Positions 1-9,105 of a stretch of DNA of 64,000 nucleotides are shown one piece after another. The first letter of the stretch is position 1. Every line of letters begins with the position of its first letter. The stretch is from NCBI RefSeq assembly GCF_003023845.1, contig NZ_PYFT01000001.1, positions 5,084,001-5,148,000 on the forward strand, written 5' to 3'. Origin of the DNA: Adhaeribacter arboris (GTDB lineage Bacteria; Bacteroidota; Bacteroidia; Cytophagales; Hymenobacteraceae). Position numbers and translations under genes: made by a program. The notes beneath the pieces were generated by a model. That model did not search any database and was not told where the DNA came from. It saw nothing but the letters and a program-made list of their open reading frames with translations.

Positions 1-2
1 GC

Positions 3-497
3 GACCTGGACCTGGATCTTTCCACTGCCTGGCGGTTTCATATCGGGGAAAATTTTGCCTCTGTACCTTACCGTAGTGCGGCCATAGCCTTATTGGGCGC
101 ACCCGCTTCGTTGGTATTATTTTACGAAGTAATTTTTGAAGGTTGCACGGCTTTTCACCATTCTAACATCCGGCTGCCTTTTAAAGCAGAACAACGACTA
201 AATAGAGTATTAGTAACTCCCCGGATGCACGGCATTCATCACTCTATTGTGGCCAGAGAAGCCAATAGTAACTTTTCGGTTATTTTTTCGTGGTGGGATC
301 GCCTGCACCAATCGCTGCGTCTGAATGTACCCCAAGATGAAATAATTATTGGCGTTCCTGCTTATCGGGAGGCGGCCGAACAATCGCCTAAAAATCTTTT
401 TTTAATGCCCTTCGCCCCCCAACGAACCTGGCAACTACCCGATGGTACCGTGCCGGAGCGCGAAAAACGTTATCCGCCGGAACACTTATGCCCCTGA
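3..497 (+). CDS. Sterol desaturase / fatty acid hydroxylase family protein (3' part)
   Basis: The frame is open from the window edge, so the start lies upstream and only the last 164 codons are seen. The family consists of membrane di-iron enzymes that hydroxylate or desaturate lipids, using clusters of histidines. The C-terminal clusters are visible: an FHHSN motif near codon 52 and HGIHHS near codon 76, followed by a WWDRLHQS segment typical of the family's C-terminus. A hydrophobic stretch precedes the first cluster. Substrate cannot be deduced. An in-frame ATG is absent at the beginning of the visible part, which supports truncation by the window rather than a short gene. Confidence 0.85.
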   Translation, partial: DLDLDLSTAWRFHIGENFASVPYRSAAIALLGAPASLVLFYEVIFEGCTAFHHSNIRLPFKAEQRLNRVLVTPRMHGIHHSIVAREANSNFSVIFSWWDRLHQSLRLNVPQDEIIIGVPAYREAAEQSPKNLFLMPFAPQRTWQLPDGTVPEREKRYPPEHLCP

Positions 498-637
498 AGT
501 AATAAGATACCTGATCACTTGTAAATTAAAATTTTAGCTTAAAAGAAGAATCGGGCAGAAGTTCAAAAACCAGGAAGCGTAGGCTGGGAAGCCGCATTAT
601 TTTGATTATACTAGCGCCGCAAAATAATAAATGGTAC

Positions 638-1132
638 ATGAACCTGAACGAAGCTTTAACTATTCTTTCGGCTATGATAACGCCGGCTGTGTTGATAGTA
701 GCCAGCGGTTCTTTAATCCTGACTACTTCGCAGCGTTTGAGCCGATCTATGGAACGGGTAAGAAACTTATCGGATCAACTGCGCAAGCTTATTATGCACC
801 CGGAAGAAAGTAACTTGTTTGAAGATGAGCACGGTACTCTGATTGAATTAATCCAGTTCGCCATTAAAAGAAGCCGGCTATTACAACAAGCTCTTACAAC
901 CTTATATATTACCTTGGGCACCTTTGTCGCCATCAGCATTACCATTGGCATTCTGGAATTTTCGGGCTTGCAGCACACCTGGGTTCTTACCTTACTTACC
1001 ATTTTGGGCGCCGGGTTTCTGTTTTATGCCAGCCTTTTACTGATCATAGAATCCCAGATTGCCTTTAGAGCCGTTAATTACGAAATGAATACCGTATTGA
1101 ACCGGGTGAAAAGGTATAAGAAGCCTTTATAG
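638..1132 (+). CDS. DUF2721 family membrane protein
   Basis: A 164-residue protein with one N-terminal hydrophobic segment (about residues 5-30), a charged cytoplasmic stretch with SQRLSRSMERVRNL, and two C-terminal hydrophobic segments. This arrangement matches the DUF2721 family of small membrane proteins, whose function is unknown. The ATG at 638 is preferred over an in-frame TTG at 602 because the first 12 codons from the TTG are not family-like and the hydrophobic segment follows the ATG directly. It stands alone, with no operon partner nearby. Confidence 0.75.
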   Translation: MNLNEALTILSAMITPAVLIVASGSLILTTSQRLSRSMERVRNLSDQLRKLIMHPEESNLFEDEHGTLIELIQFAIKRSRLLQQALTTLYITLGTFVAISITIGILEFSGLQHTWVLTLLTILGAGFLFYASLLLIIESQIAFRAVNYEMNTVLNRVKRYKKPL

Positions 1133-1260
1133 TTTAAAAAAAGCGCTTTTTAAATACGTAATCTGGGACCTTAAATCTCTTGGAGATCATACTTTTATTT
1201 TAAGTAATTAAGGAATAATACTAGATTGAAATATAAAGGACTTATTACCTGTTTGTCTTA

Positions 1261-1466
1261 GGAGCCGGTTCCCGTTTCCATTCATTGGTGCTGATGCAGT
1301 TTGACAAGTCCCTGTTTGCCTCCTGCTCGGCGGGCCTCGTTTGGCTCTTCCGGACGGGTGGGAACGTGCGCAGTACGCCCCTACATGTCGGAATGCTCAA
1401 GCACCGGAACGCTAAAAGGGCCCTCTATCGCCAAACGGGTGTCTGTTTCTCTTTGCTCCTGCTTGA
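1261..1466 (-). repeat. Dispersed intergenic repeat, copy A (inverted)
   Basis: Read on the minus strand this segment shares blocks with 7996-8157 and 20739-20969: AGGAGGCAAAC after a GAGGCCCGCCG block, TTCCGGTG, and a closing GACGGGAA/CGGCTCC block. It shares with copy C the AAGCAGGAGC start. It is more GC-rich than its flanks and has no convincing coding frame; apparent open frames in it are by-products of base composition. Confidence 0.65.
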
Positions 1467-1621
1467 TTGGAAGAACAGTAGTAAAATAATGAGATATTGC
1501 TTATTAATTCCTATTTAGTATAAGCTGATGAAATCCTGAAGTTTAAAACAGATGCAGCAGCTAAAGAGGCCTTAGATAAAGTTGCCGCTTTATTAAATAA
1601 GCAAAGCTTTGCGGTATTAAA

Positions 1622-3010
1622 TTATTCCGTTTTATCTAAAGCCAGAAAAAGGTTATTCAGGGATTCGGCGTATAAAGGATGGGCAAACACCATTTCTTTC
1701 ATTTTTTTATAATCTATCTTGCCCACCATTGCCATCTGGAGCACCGACATGATTTCGCCGCCTTCCTGCCCCACTACAGCCACTCCTAAAATTTGGCCGC
1801 TTTCGGCATCTACTATTGCTTTGAGTAAGCCCCGGGTATCGCCGGTTTCTATGGCCCGGGCAACGCTTGTCATCGGCAATTTTGCCACTTTAATGTTCTG
1901 GCCCTGCTGCCGGGCTTCTTTCTCCGTTAAACCCACCCGACCTACCTGCGGATCGGTAAATAAGCAATAAGGTACCAGCCTATTTGCAGTGGTTTCATGC
2001 TTTTGCTCCAACAGGTTTCGGTACAGAATAACGTAATCGTTATAAGAAATATGGGTGAATTTTGGTCCACCGGTTATATCGCCCAGAGCGTAAATATCAG
2101 CGGCAGTTGTTTCCAGTTTTTCATTTACCACGATGTAGCCTTGTTTGTCGGTTTTTACTCCGGCAGCTTCTACATTTAACTTATTTGTATTAGGAATCCG
2201 GCCGGCTGCTACTAAAATATGCGAGCAAGCCATTGTACTTTCCTGGCCGGAAGTTTCAAGCGTTATAAGAAGTCCGTTTTGAGTTTTGGTAACTCGCGTA
2301 GCGCTTGCCTGGGTAAAAATTTGGATATCTTCGTCCCGGAGAAACTTTTGTACTTCGGCGGCTACATCTTCGTCTTCCCGTTTTAAGAATAATTTGTTAT
2401 GCTCTAAAATAGTAACCTTACTGCCAAACCGACGGTACATCTGCCCGAACTCCAGGCCAATGTAGTTGCCGCCTAAAATTACCAGGTGCTCCGGTATTTG
2501 ATTAAAATCCAGGAGAGTAGCAGAGGTAAAATAGCCGGCTTCTGCTAAGCCCGGAATATCCGGTACTCTGGGGCGAGTACCGGCATCAATAAATATTTTA
2601 TTCGCCGTTATAACTTTAGAACCACCCTTTGTTAAGGTTATTTGGATTTGTTTTTTACCGGTAAAAAATGCTTCTCCGAAAATTAAAGTAAGATTAGCGG
2701 TATTTTCTAATCCTAGCTGGGAGCCATTCCGGAATTGGTCTACTACCTGTGTTTTGCGGTGAAGAATAGCGGCCAGATTAACGCGAAAATCCGGAACTTC
2801 TACGCCCCATTTAGCGGCCCAGGCTACCGTATAAGCCGCTTTGGCCGAGGCAATCATGGTTTTAGTGGGAGTGCAGCCGTTATTAACACAAGTGCCGCCA
2901 ACTAATTCTTTCTCAATGAGCGCTGTTTTCCAACCCGCCTGGGCCAGTTTTTTGGCCAAAGGAGTACCTCCTTGCCCGGAACCGATAATAACGGCGTCAT
3001 AATGTTCCAT
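1622..3010 (-). CDS. Pyridine nucleotide-disulfide oxidoreductase (mercuric reductase-like)
   Basis: A 462-residue class I flavin disulfide reductase. The N-terminus has the FAD-binding GSGQGG motif (residues 10-15) and the redox-active pair C41/C46 in GGTCVNNGC; a second dinucleotide fold begins near LVILGGNYIGLEFG, and an ALGDITGG motif closes the FAD site. The C-terminal HPLYAE (H444, E449) corresponds to the conserved His-Glu pair. It lacks the heavy-metal domain and the C-terminal Cys pair of true MerA, so mercury reduction is unlikely; lipoamide, glutathione or an unknown disulfide are possible substrates. Monocistronic in appearance. Confidence 0.85.
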   Translation of the reverse strand: MEHYDAVIIGSGQGGTPLAKKLAQAGWKTALIEKELVGGTCVNNGCTPTKTMIASAKAAYTVAWAAKWGVEVPDFRVNLAAILHRKTQVVDQFRNGSQLGLENTANLTLIFGEAFFTGKKQIQITLTKGGSKVITANKIFIDAGTRPRVPDIPGLAEAGYFTSATLLDFNQIPEHLVILGGNYIGLEFGQMYRRFGSKVTILEHNKLFLKREDEDVAAEVQKFLRDEDIQIFTQASATRVTKTQNGLLITLETSGQESTMACSHILVAAGRIPNTNKLNVEAAGVKTDKQGYIVVNEKLETTAADIYALGDITGGPKFTHISYNDYVILYRNLLEQKHETTANRLVPYCLFTDPQVGRVGLTEKEARQQGQNIKVAKLPMTSVARAIETGDTRGLLKAIVDAESGQILGVAVVGQEGGEIMSVLQMAMVGKIDYKKMKEMVFAHPLYAESLNNLFLALDKTE

Positions 3011-3197
3011 TTGCTCTTGTTTATTTACTTATTTGGGTATTATTGGGAAAGTGAAATTTGGTTTATGTAGTATCACGCTAGTAGTTCAAAGTAAATCTTT
3101 TAATAAGAAGGTAGATTGTTTGAAATTTAGAAATTGAACAACTATCAACGAATAACAAATTATCGTCAAATGCTTATTCCGCGGATTAGTCGGTAAA

Positions 3198-4367
3198 TCA
3201 AACCCCTACTTTCTTATTTGTCCGGGCAGCTTCGTAAATAGCCAGTAAAATCCGGACATCGCGCAATCCCATTTCGCCGGGTACCGAGGTAGGCTTGTTG
3301 TTCCGAACGCAATTGGCAAAATCATCCATTTGGCGCGCCTGCTGGTTTACTTCCTCGAACTCCATTTTTCCCCGGCTCGTTTCGCCTTTTATGCCCGAAT
3401 AACTATAGGCCGGATCTAAACGCCACCAACCATCCTGGGCTTCGCCGTATAAAAGTCCGGCTTCGGCGTTGTAGCTGCTGGTGCAATCGGCAATCAGACC
3501 GCCTTCAAATTGCATTTGCCAGCTAATGGATTGCTCTACTGTTTTAAAATAATCGGGCCGGGTTTTGTCGCCGTATTTGGCAGTTATAGCAATGGGTGCT
3601 CTACCTAACGTGTACAAAACGCCTTGCACGCAATAAATGCCTACGTCCATTAGCGGACCACCGCCGGCCAGTTGCTGGTTTAAGCGCCAGTCGTCGGGTT
3701 TTACGTTGATTTTAAAGCCGTTGGTAGCTTTAATAGTTTTTACCGGGCCAAATACTTCTTTCTGCCCTAGTTCCATTACCCGCTGGTTATGCGGCTCGAA
3801 GTGCAGGCGGTAACCTACGGAAAGTTGTACGTTGTTTTGTTTACAAGCATCTATCATGGTCTGGCAATCTTCCACGGTGGTAGCCATCGGTTTTTCGCAG
3901 ATTACGTGTTTTTTGGCCCGGGCCGCCCGCACCACGTATTCTCGGTGCAAGGCATTAGGCGTTACTACGTACACAATATCAATATCCGGGTTATCTTTTA
4001 TCTGGTCGAAATTTTCGTAACTGTACACGTTTTTGTCCGGAATATCGTATTGGCGCTTCCATTTATCTACTTTATCCGGCGAACCCGTTACAATCCCGGC
4101 CAGGTAGCAATTTTCCGTTTCCTGCAAGGCGGGAGCTAATTGCCCTTCGCTGTATTTACCCAGCCCGAGCAAGGCAATGCCTAGTTTTTTGCCGCCCGTG
4201 TTTTTACCGGCAGCATTCCTGTTTTGTTCTTTCTCGCTGGATTTGTTCGAATTACAGGAATTCAAGGAGAGCAGCGAAATGCCCGCGGCGGTAAAACCCA
4301 GTGCCAGCGATAAATTTTTTAAAAATTCGCGCCGGTTAGCGGCCGAAGACAAATTAAACTTTTTCAT
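3198..4367 (-). CDS. Exported Gfo/Idh/MocA family oxidoreductase (copy 1)
   Basis: A 389-residue NAD(P)-dependent dehydrogenase of the glucose-fructose oxidoreductase type. The leader has a twin-arginine-like NRREFLKNL motif (R12, R13), a hydrophobic core and a possible lipobox ending at C38, so it probably acts in the periplasm. A GLGKYSEG nucleotide motif begins the Rossmann domain; CEKPMA carries the conserved lysine; GGGPLMDVGIY lies in the substrate domain. The typical sugar-acid substrate is unknown here. It is clearly related to the oppositely oriented gene at 5250, sharing the YSYENFDxIKxNPD segment, so the pair probably arose by duplication. Confidence 0.85.
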   Translation of the reverse strand: MKKFNLSSAANRREFLKNLSLALGFTAAGISLLSLNSCNSNKSSEKEQNRNAAGKNTGGKKLGIALLGLGKYSEGQLAPALQETENCYLAGIVTGSPDKVDKWKRQYDIPDKNVYSYENFDQIKDNPDIDIVYVVTPNALHREYVVRAARAKKHVICEKPMATTVEDCQTMIDACKQNNVQLSVGYRLHFEPHNQRVMELGQKEVFGPVKTIKATNGFKINVKPDDWRLNQQLAGGGPLMDVGIYCVQGVLYTLGRAPIAITAKYGDKTRPDYFKTVEQSISWQMQFEGGLIADCTSSYNAEAGLLYGEAQDGWWRLDPAYSYSGIKGETSRGKMEFEEVNQQARQMDDFANCVRNNKPTSVPGEMGLRDVRILLAIYEAARTNKKVGV

Positions 4368-4545
4368 AGAGCGGATACGGGATAGTATTTCTTTTAACGA
4401 ATGCCGGGTTTAATTAAAGGTACTAAATCAAATTTATTTTGCGGATGGGTCAGAAGTAAACGGATAGAGTCCAATAAGTTAAACTAAGTCTTTAACCTTT
4501 CCTGTATAAGGTGGTTACTAATTTACTAACAAACCTACTTGTAAA

Positions 4546-5070
4546 ATGGCCAAAAACAGGAACGAACAACAGTACACGAAACCCGAACTGCGGGAGAAAA
4601 TTAAAGAAGAATTAAAGCAGTCCGATAAAGGCGGCAAAAAAGGGCAATGGAGTGCGCGCAAAAGCCAATTGTTAGCGAAAGAATACGAGGAACAAGGCGG
4701 GGGTTACCAAGGCCCGAAGGATGAAAAAGCCAAAGAGCTGGACCAATGGACGAAAGAAGACTGGCAAACCCAGGAAGGAGAAGCAAACGCCCGGCAAAAG
4801 AATAAAACCAGCCGGTATTTACCCAAAGGAGTTTGGGATCAATTAAGCCCCGAGGAGAAAAAAGAAGCCGAACAAGCAAAGGTAAAAGGTTCGAAAAGAG
4901 GTAAACAGCAGGTTACTTACACGCCCGCGATTAAAAAAGCCCTGCAAAAAGTAAAGTCGGTGGGCACTAGTAAACAAGATTTGCTGGAAAAAGCGAAAAA
5001 GTTAAACATTAAAGGCCGCAGCAAAATGAAGAAAGAAGAACTGGAAAAAGCCATAAAGGCGCATCAATAA
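4546..5070 (+). CDS. Small basic protein with DUF5872-like and SAP/Rho-N-like segments
   Basis: A 174-residue, very Lys/Glu-rich hydrophilic protein. The N-terminal half has the WSARKSQLLAKEYEEQGGGY pattern and a TKEDWQT segment seen in DUF5872 proteins. The last 40 residues (SKQDLLEKAKKLNIKGRSKM) resemble a SAP or Rho N-terminal helix-extended-helix motif, suggesting nucleic acid binding. No signal peptide or membrane segment. Function unknown; stress- or DNA-associated roles are inference from composition only. Confidence 0.7.
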   Translation: MAKNRNEQQYTKPELREKIKEELKQSDKGGKKGQWSARKSQLLAKEYEEQGGGYQGPKDEKAKELDQWTKEDWQTQEGEANARQKNKTSRYLPKGVWDQLSPEEKKEAEQAKVKGSKRGKQQVTYTPAIKKALQKVKSVGTSKQDLLEKAKKLNIKGRSKMKKEELEKAIKAHQ

Positions 5071-5249
5071 GTTGTTTTTTAAAATATTGTTATTAGCTGC
5101 TTAAGTTCACTGTAATCTTATTTTATCGCACCTTAAGCTAAGTTTTTTATAAAAATCTGGTTTTAACCAAAAAAGTCCTAAACCTAGATAATTGCTTCGG
5201 AGTAGAAAGTAGGGCAAATAAATTGATAGTCCTATTTCTTATTTGAGTA

Positions 5250-6605
5250 ATGAAAGATCTAAACAGTGTTACGAATTCCCCAATGGAGGGAGAAGGGGAG
5301 TACACCCGACGCGATTTTCTCACCCATGCGGGTAAAGGTATTTTAGCGGCCACGGTTCTGAGTGGTATTGCTTCCTGTACCGCCGATGCCCAGCAAGGAG
5401 GAAGTAAAAGCCCCACGGATAAAGATATCCACGCGAATTCAGTTACCGAGCCCATCGAATTAAAGCCGCTGGAAGATAAAACGGAGAAACCCCAGGAGCC
5501 TTTACCCGCTCCCTTAGAGCCCGGTAAACGGGTGGGTTTTGCGCTGGTAGGTTTAGGAAATCTGACCTTGGCGGAACTGCTGCCGGCTTTTAGTAATTGC
5601 CAGTATGCCAAAGTAGCGGCCCTAGTAAGTGGCAATCCGGATAAGGCCAAAAAAGTAGCCCGGCAATACGGCGTCCCGGAAAAAAGCATTTACTCTTACC
5701 AGAACTTCGATACTATCAAGAATAATCCGGACGTACAGGTAGTGTATATTGTGCTGCCTAATTCCATGCACGAAGAGTATACTATTCGGTCGGCGAAAGC
5801 GGGCAAGCATGTGCTGTGCGAAAAACCCATGTCTACTAATTCGCAGTCGGCGCAGCGGATGATTGAGGCCTGCGAACAAGCCGGTAAAAAATTAATGATT
5901 GCCTATCGCATCCAGTACGAGCCGAATAATAAAAAGGCCAAAGAATGGACGCGTAACGAGAAAATGGGCAAAGTAAGAGTTATAGATGCTACCAACACCC
6001 AAAACCAGGGTGATCCCGGCCAATGGCGCTTAAAAAAAGCATTAGCGGGCGGCGGTTCCTTACCCGACATTGGTATTTATTGTTTGAATACGATCCGGTA
6101 TTTGCTCGGCGAAGAACCGATACAGGTGACGGGTACCGTGTTCAGCACGCCCAACGATCCGCGGTTTAAGGAAGTAGAAGAAACGGTATTATTTCAACTG
6201 CAATTTCCCAGCGGGGTACTAGCGCATTGCACTACCAGCTACGGCGTGCACAATTCAAAATGGTACCGGTGCTACGCCGACAAAGGCGGTTATTTTGGTT
6301 TAGATCCCGCTTTTGCTTACCATGGTTTACAAATGGATGGTTCGCAGGTACAAGACGAAATGGAAGTAAAACTAAAATCCAGTGTCGGAGAGAAAAATCA
6401 GTTTGCGCTGGAAATAGATCACATGGCGCAGTGCGTACTTCAAAATAAAAAACCTTTCACGCCCGGCGAAGAAGGCTTGCAAGATCATATTATTATGGAA
6501 GCCATTTATGAATCGGCCAAAACGGGTAAACCGGTTAAATTAAAGAAAATAGACAAACAGGATGCTTTCCGCGGCACCCCGCCGGAGGAAGTAAAATTAG
6601 CCTGA
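5250..6605 (+). CDS. Exported Gfo/Idh/MocA family oxidoreductase (copy 2)
   Basis: A 451-residue paralogue of the minus-strand gene at 3198. It begins with an RRDFLTHAGKG twin-arginine-like motif (R20, R21), a hydrophobic stretch and a cysteine in SGIASC, followed by a Pro/Lys-rich linker before the Rossmann fold. Conserved motifs are GLGNLTLAE, CEKPMS with the catalytic-site lysine, and GGGSLPDIGIY. The linker and a C-terminal extension make it about 60 residues longer than copy 1. It probably oxidises or reduces a sugar derivative in the periplasm; the substrate is not inferable. Confidence 0.85.
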   Translation: MKDLNSVTNSPMEGEGEYTRRDFLTHAGKGILAATVLSGIASCTADAQQGGSKSPTDKDIHANSVTEPIELKPLEDKTEKPQEPLPAPLEPGKRVGFALVGLGNLTLAELLPAFSNCQYAKVAALVSGNPDKAKKVARQYGVPEKSIYSYQNFDTIKNNPDVQVVYIVLPNSMHEEYTIRSAKAGKHVLCEKPMSTNSQSAQRMIEACEQAGKKLMIAYRIQYEPNNKKAKEWTRNEKMGKVRVIDATNTQNQGDPGQWRLKKALAGGGSLPDIGIYCLNTIRYLLGEEPIQVTGTVFSTPNDPRFKEVEETVLFQLQFPSGVLAHCTTSYGVHNSKWYRCYADKGGYFGLDPAFAYHGLQMDGSQVQDEMEVKLKSSVGEKNQFALEIDHMAQCVLQNKKPFTPGEEGLQDHIIMEAIYESAKTGKPVKLKKIDKQDAFRGTPPEEVKLA

Positions 6606-6628
6606 GTTACCGAATAACTACTTAAGCT

Positions 6629-6807
6629 TTAGAAATTCAGGTTAGGTAATAATTCTGAAATTTTTGTGTATACCTGTACGGCGGTTGCTACCCAGTCCGG
6701 GTTTACTTTGTTAGGGGAAGAAAATAACTACGCTATTCCTAACAAAGCGGCCATTCTTTACTAATCGACTCTAAAAACTGCTCCGGTTTTAACACTAACA
6801 CGGGCAT
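6629..6807 (-). pseudogene. Degraded small gene (frameshift plus stop)
   Basis: On the minus strand an ATG at 6807 after an A-rich leader opens MPVLVLKPEQFLESISKEW. The reading then continues in the next frame as AALLGIA, meets a TAG, and resumes in that frame as LFSSPNKVNPDW through to a TAA at 6629. The amino-acid-like composition on both sides of the lesions suggests a gene of about 60 codons broken by one frameshift and one stop. A 10-bp inverted repeat (6706-6715 and 6738-6747) sits at the damaged point. Family not recognised. Confidence 0.35.
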
Positions 6808-6845
6808 TTTTCTTAAATATAAGTATATACGGAACGGCTGATTTC

Positions 6846-7823
6846 ATGAAAAATAAAGTAAGTATTGGTTACCACATTTCGCACGAGCAATTTAAACCCA
6901 GTCAGCTATTAACCTTGGCGCAGCAAGCAGAGCGGGCGGGCTTTACGCATGCTTTATCTTCCGATCATTTTTACCCGTGGAGCGAGGCCCAAGGCGAAAG
7001 CGGTTTTGCCTGGAGTTGGTTGGGAGCCGCCCTGCAAGCCACTAACCTGGAGTTTGGGATTGTAAATGCTCCCGGGCAACGCTATCATCCCGCCATTATT
7101 GCGCAAGCGGTTGCTACTTTATGCGAAATGTTTCCGCAGCGTTTTTGGCTGGCGGCAGGTAGCGGTCAGTTACTGAACGAGCACATTACGGGTAACCAAT
7201 GGCTAGCCAAAGGAGCCCGCAACAAGCGACTGAAAGAATCTATAGATATTATGCGGGCATTGTGGGCGGGAAATATCGTCAATCACCAAGGCTATGTTAC
7301 CGTGCAGGAGGCTAAACTGTATACTTTGCCGGCTTACCTGCCGCCCGTTATGGGAGCGGCCATTACCCCTGCCACCGCGGAGTGGGTAGGTAGCTGGGCC
7401 GATGGGTTGCTTACTATTTCGAAACCACCCGAAGAATTGCAGGAAGTAGTAGAAGCCTTCCGGCGGGGAGGAGGAGCCGGAAAACCCTTGTACCTGAAAG
7501 TGCAGCTTTCTTACGATTCCACTCTGGAAAAAGCCCGGCAAGGAGCGCACGAACAATGGAAGAACAATATTTTCCCTTCGGTATTGCTGGCCGAGGTACC
7601 TACTCCCGCTGGTTTCGATGCGGCCGGTACCATGGTAAAACCCGAAGAAATGGAACCGCACGTCCGCATCTCCCCCAAATCGGAAGACCACTTGAAATGG
7701 CTGCAACAAGATATAGACCTAGGCTTTACGCGTTTGTACCTGCACAATGTAAACCGGGAACAGGAACAATTTATTCAAACTTTTGGTCAGTACGTTTTAC
7801 CTGAGTTAGTAAGTAAAGAATAA
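6846..7823 (+). CDS. LLM-class flavin-dependent oxidoreductase (non-F420 type)
   Basis: A 325-residue TIM-barrel protein of the luciferase-like monooxygenase superfamily. Family marks are IGYHISHEQF at the start, ALSSDHFYPW, the ERAGF segment and WADGLLTISKPPEEL. It resembles the TIGR03885 group annotated as probable non-F420 flavinoid oxidoreductases, which would use FMN and an NAD(P)H-derived reductant. Substrate unknown. It is a single gene between repeat-containing spacers, and cytoplasmic since no leader is present. Confidence 0.8.
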   Translation: MKNKVSIGYHISHEQFKPSQLLTLAQQAERAGFTHALSSDHFYPWSEAQGESGFAWSWLGAALQATNLEFGIVNAPGQRYHPAIIAQAVATLCEMFPQRFWLAAGSGQLLNEHITGNQWLAKGARNKRLKESIDIMRALWAGNIVNHQGYVTVQEAKLYTLPAYLPPVMGAAITPATAEWVGSWADGLLTISKPPEELQEVVEAFRRGGGAGKPLYLKVQLSYDSTLEKARQGAHEQWKNNIFPSVLLAEVPTPAGFDAAGTMVKPEEMEPHVRISPKSEDHLKWLQQDIDLGFTRLYLHNVNREQEQFIQTFGQYVLPELVSKE

Positions 7824-7995
7824 GTAAAGTAAGCTTTGCTATTGCATAAATCTCAAATTTCTGGTACTACTGCTTTGTAAGTTGCTTGATAGATATTGCT
7901 TGTTCACTTAATACCTATTTGAAATAAACAGAACGTATTTATTGGTTTGAATTAGAACCAGCTAGCCAAGAATAGCTGACAGCAGTTTGGCTAGG

Positions 7996-8157
7996 GAGGG
8001 CCTTCTAAGCTTCCGGTGCCGCAGGCATTCCGATGCAAGGAGGAAAGGAAGCTTAGATCCGCCCGAAAGAGCCAAACGGGGCCCGCCGGCCACGAGGCAA
8101 ACGGGTTGCGGTACAAATAAGATAGCACCGCCGCCTAGAGACGGGAACCGGCTCCAA
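7996..8157 (+). repeat. Dispersed intergenic repeat, copy B
   Basis: Shares ordered blocks with copies at 1261 (inverted) and 20739: GGCCTTCTAAG, TTCCGGTG, GGAAGCTTAGA, GGCCCGCCGGCCA, GAGGCAAAC, GATAGCACCG and GACGGGAACCGGCTCC. CTAAGCTTCC at 8014 and GGAAGCTTAG at 8046 can pair as a 10-bp stem. GC-rich compared with flanks. No coding frame is supported. Confidence 0.65.
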
Positions 8158-8199
8158 GTAAAAACAGGATGTGTTTAAATTAAGTAGAAAGTAACCGTA

Positions 8200-8391
8200 T
8201 TATTTAAACTTCTGAGAACAGGCAAGCCACTTTACTTCTGGTGAGGTTTCCGGCTTAGCTTCTACTTCCTTTTCTATTAAAAATCCGCAATTATTGTGAT
8301 TAAGGCTTTTGCCGCAAACCGGCTCTATCCGTTCTTCAGCCTGCTTGTTCAACGGGTAGGATATTAACTTTTTACGTTGCTGGCTAATCTT
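8200..8391 (-). pseudogene. Possible 3' gene remnant, no start codon
   Basis: The minus strand is open for 63 codons ending at TAA (8200-8202), with a protein-like composition (for example YPLNKQAEERIEP and EKEVEAKPETSPEV), but a TAA immediately precedes the frame and no ATG, GTG or TTG start fits. It lies in an otherwise empty 820-bp spacer that also holds repeat copy B, so it may be the tail of a deleted gene. Family not recognised. The remainder, 8392-8650, shows nothing. Confidence 0.3.
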
Positions 8392-8650
8392 TTATCAAAC
8401 TTCCTAAATAGATTAAGAATCAGTTGAACTATTTTGTTTGATATTGTCTTTGTTACAATATCTTATCTGCTAGTAAAGATTTGCTTAAAATAAATACTTT
8501 TTCCGATTACCTCCCAGCGCGTCTTTTAATAGACTCTTATTCTTTATTTATTATTCCCTGCAGCTTTTATTGCGTCTGTACTATTCATCAGCTTACAATT
8601 TCTATAACTCTTTCTACTGGTTGTTGCGGTAAATTTTATAAGTATTGGGT

Positions 8651-9058
8651 ATGATCGTGTTTGAAAAGAATAATATTGAATTAGAATTACATTTAGAGTT
8701 AAAAATTCTGGAGATACGATGGATAGGCGGAATGAATGAAGAGGATTTGAAAGTTTTATTTTATAAAACAGTAGAAACAGCGAACAAGTATGCGGTGGAA
8801 AGTATCTTGCTGGATGCCACGTACGTGGAAACGGGTAAAAGCGCCGCTGTATACGATACACGCTTACAGCCGCTTTTTCAACAGAAAATAATGTTGCCCA
8901 CCGTAAAGAGAATAGCCCGGGTTTCGTCCGGCAATTCTTCTTACGATGAAGCTTTCAACCAACATTATGCTACTTTAATGAAATCTAATCCCGCCGCCTT
9001 TGAGTTCCGCAATTTTAACCATCATTACGAAGCTATGGATTGGTTAACGGCGAAGTAA
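8651..9058 (+). CDS. Hypothetical protein, STAS/SpoIIAA-like
   Basis: A 135-residue cytoplasmic protein. Its alternating strands and helices (LELKILEIRWIGGMNEEDL, then ESILLDATYVE) and size resemble the SpoIIAA/STAS-like hypothetical proteins common in Bacteroidota, but no motif fixes a function. ATG at 8651 is chosen over a TTG two codons upstream. It has no operon partner; the next gene is convergent. Confidence 0.6.
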   Translation: MIVFEKNNIELELHLELKILEIRWIGGMNEEDLKVLFYKTVETANKYAVESILLDATYVETGKSAAVYDTRLQPLFQQKIMLPTVKRIARVSSGNSSYDEAFNQHYATLMKSNPAAFEFRNFNHHYEAMDWLTAK

Positions 9059-9105
9059 ATTTTTGCTTTTCTAATGGAAGGCTTTTTCAAGTATTAAACG
9101 GCGAA

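Noticed and set aside
1285-1518. Plus-strand open frames of 60-77 codons
   Set aside because: They lie in the dispersed repeat, differ between copies and have no conserved start; they follow from GC-rich composition.
1622-3010. True mercuric reductase
   Set aside because: No merR, merT or merP nearby, no heavy-metal domain, and no C-terminal cysteine pair.
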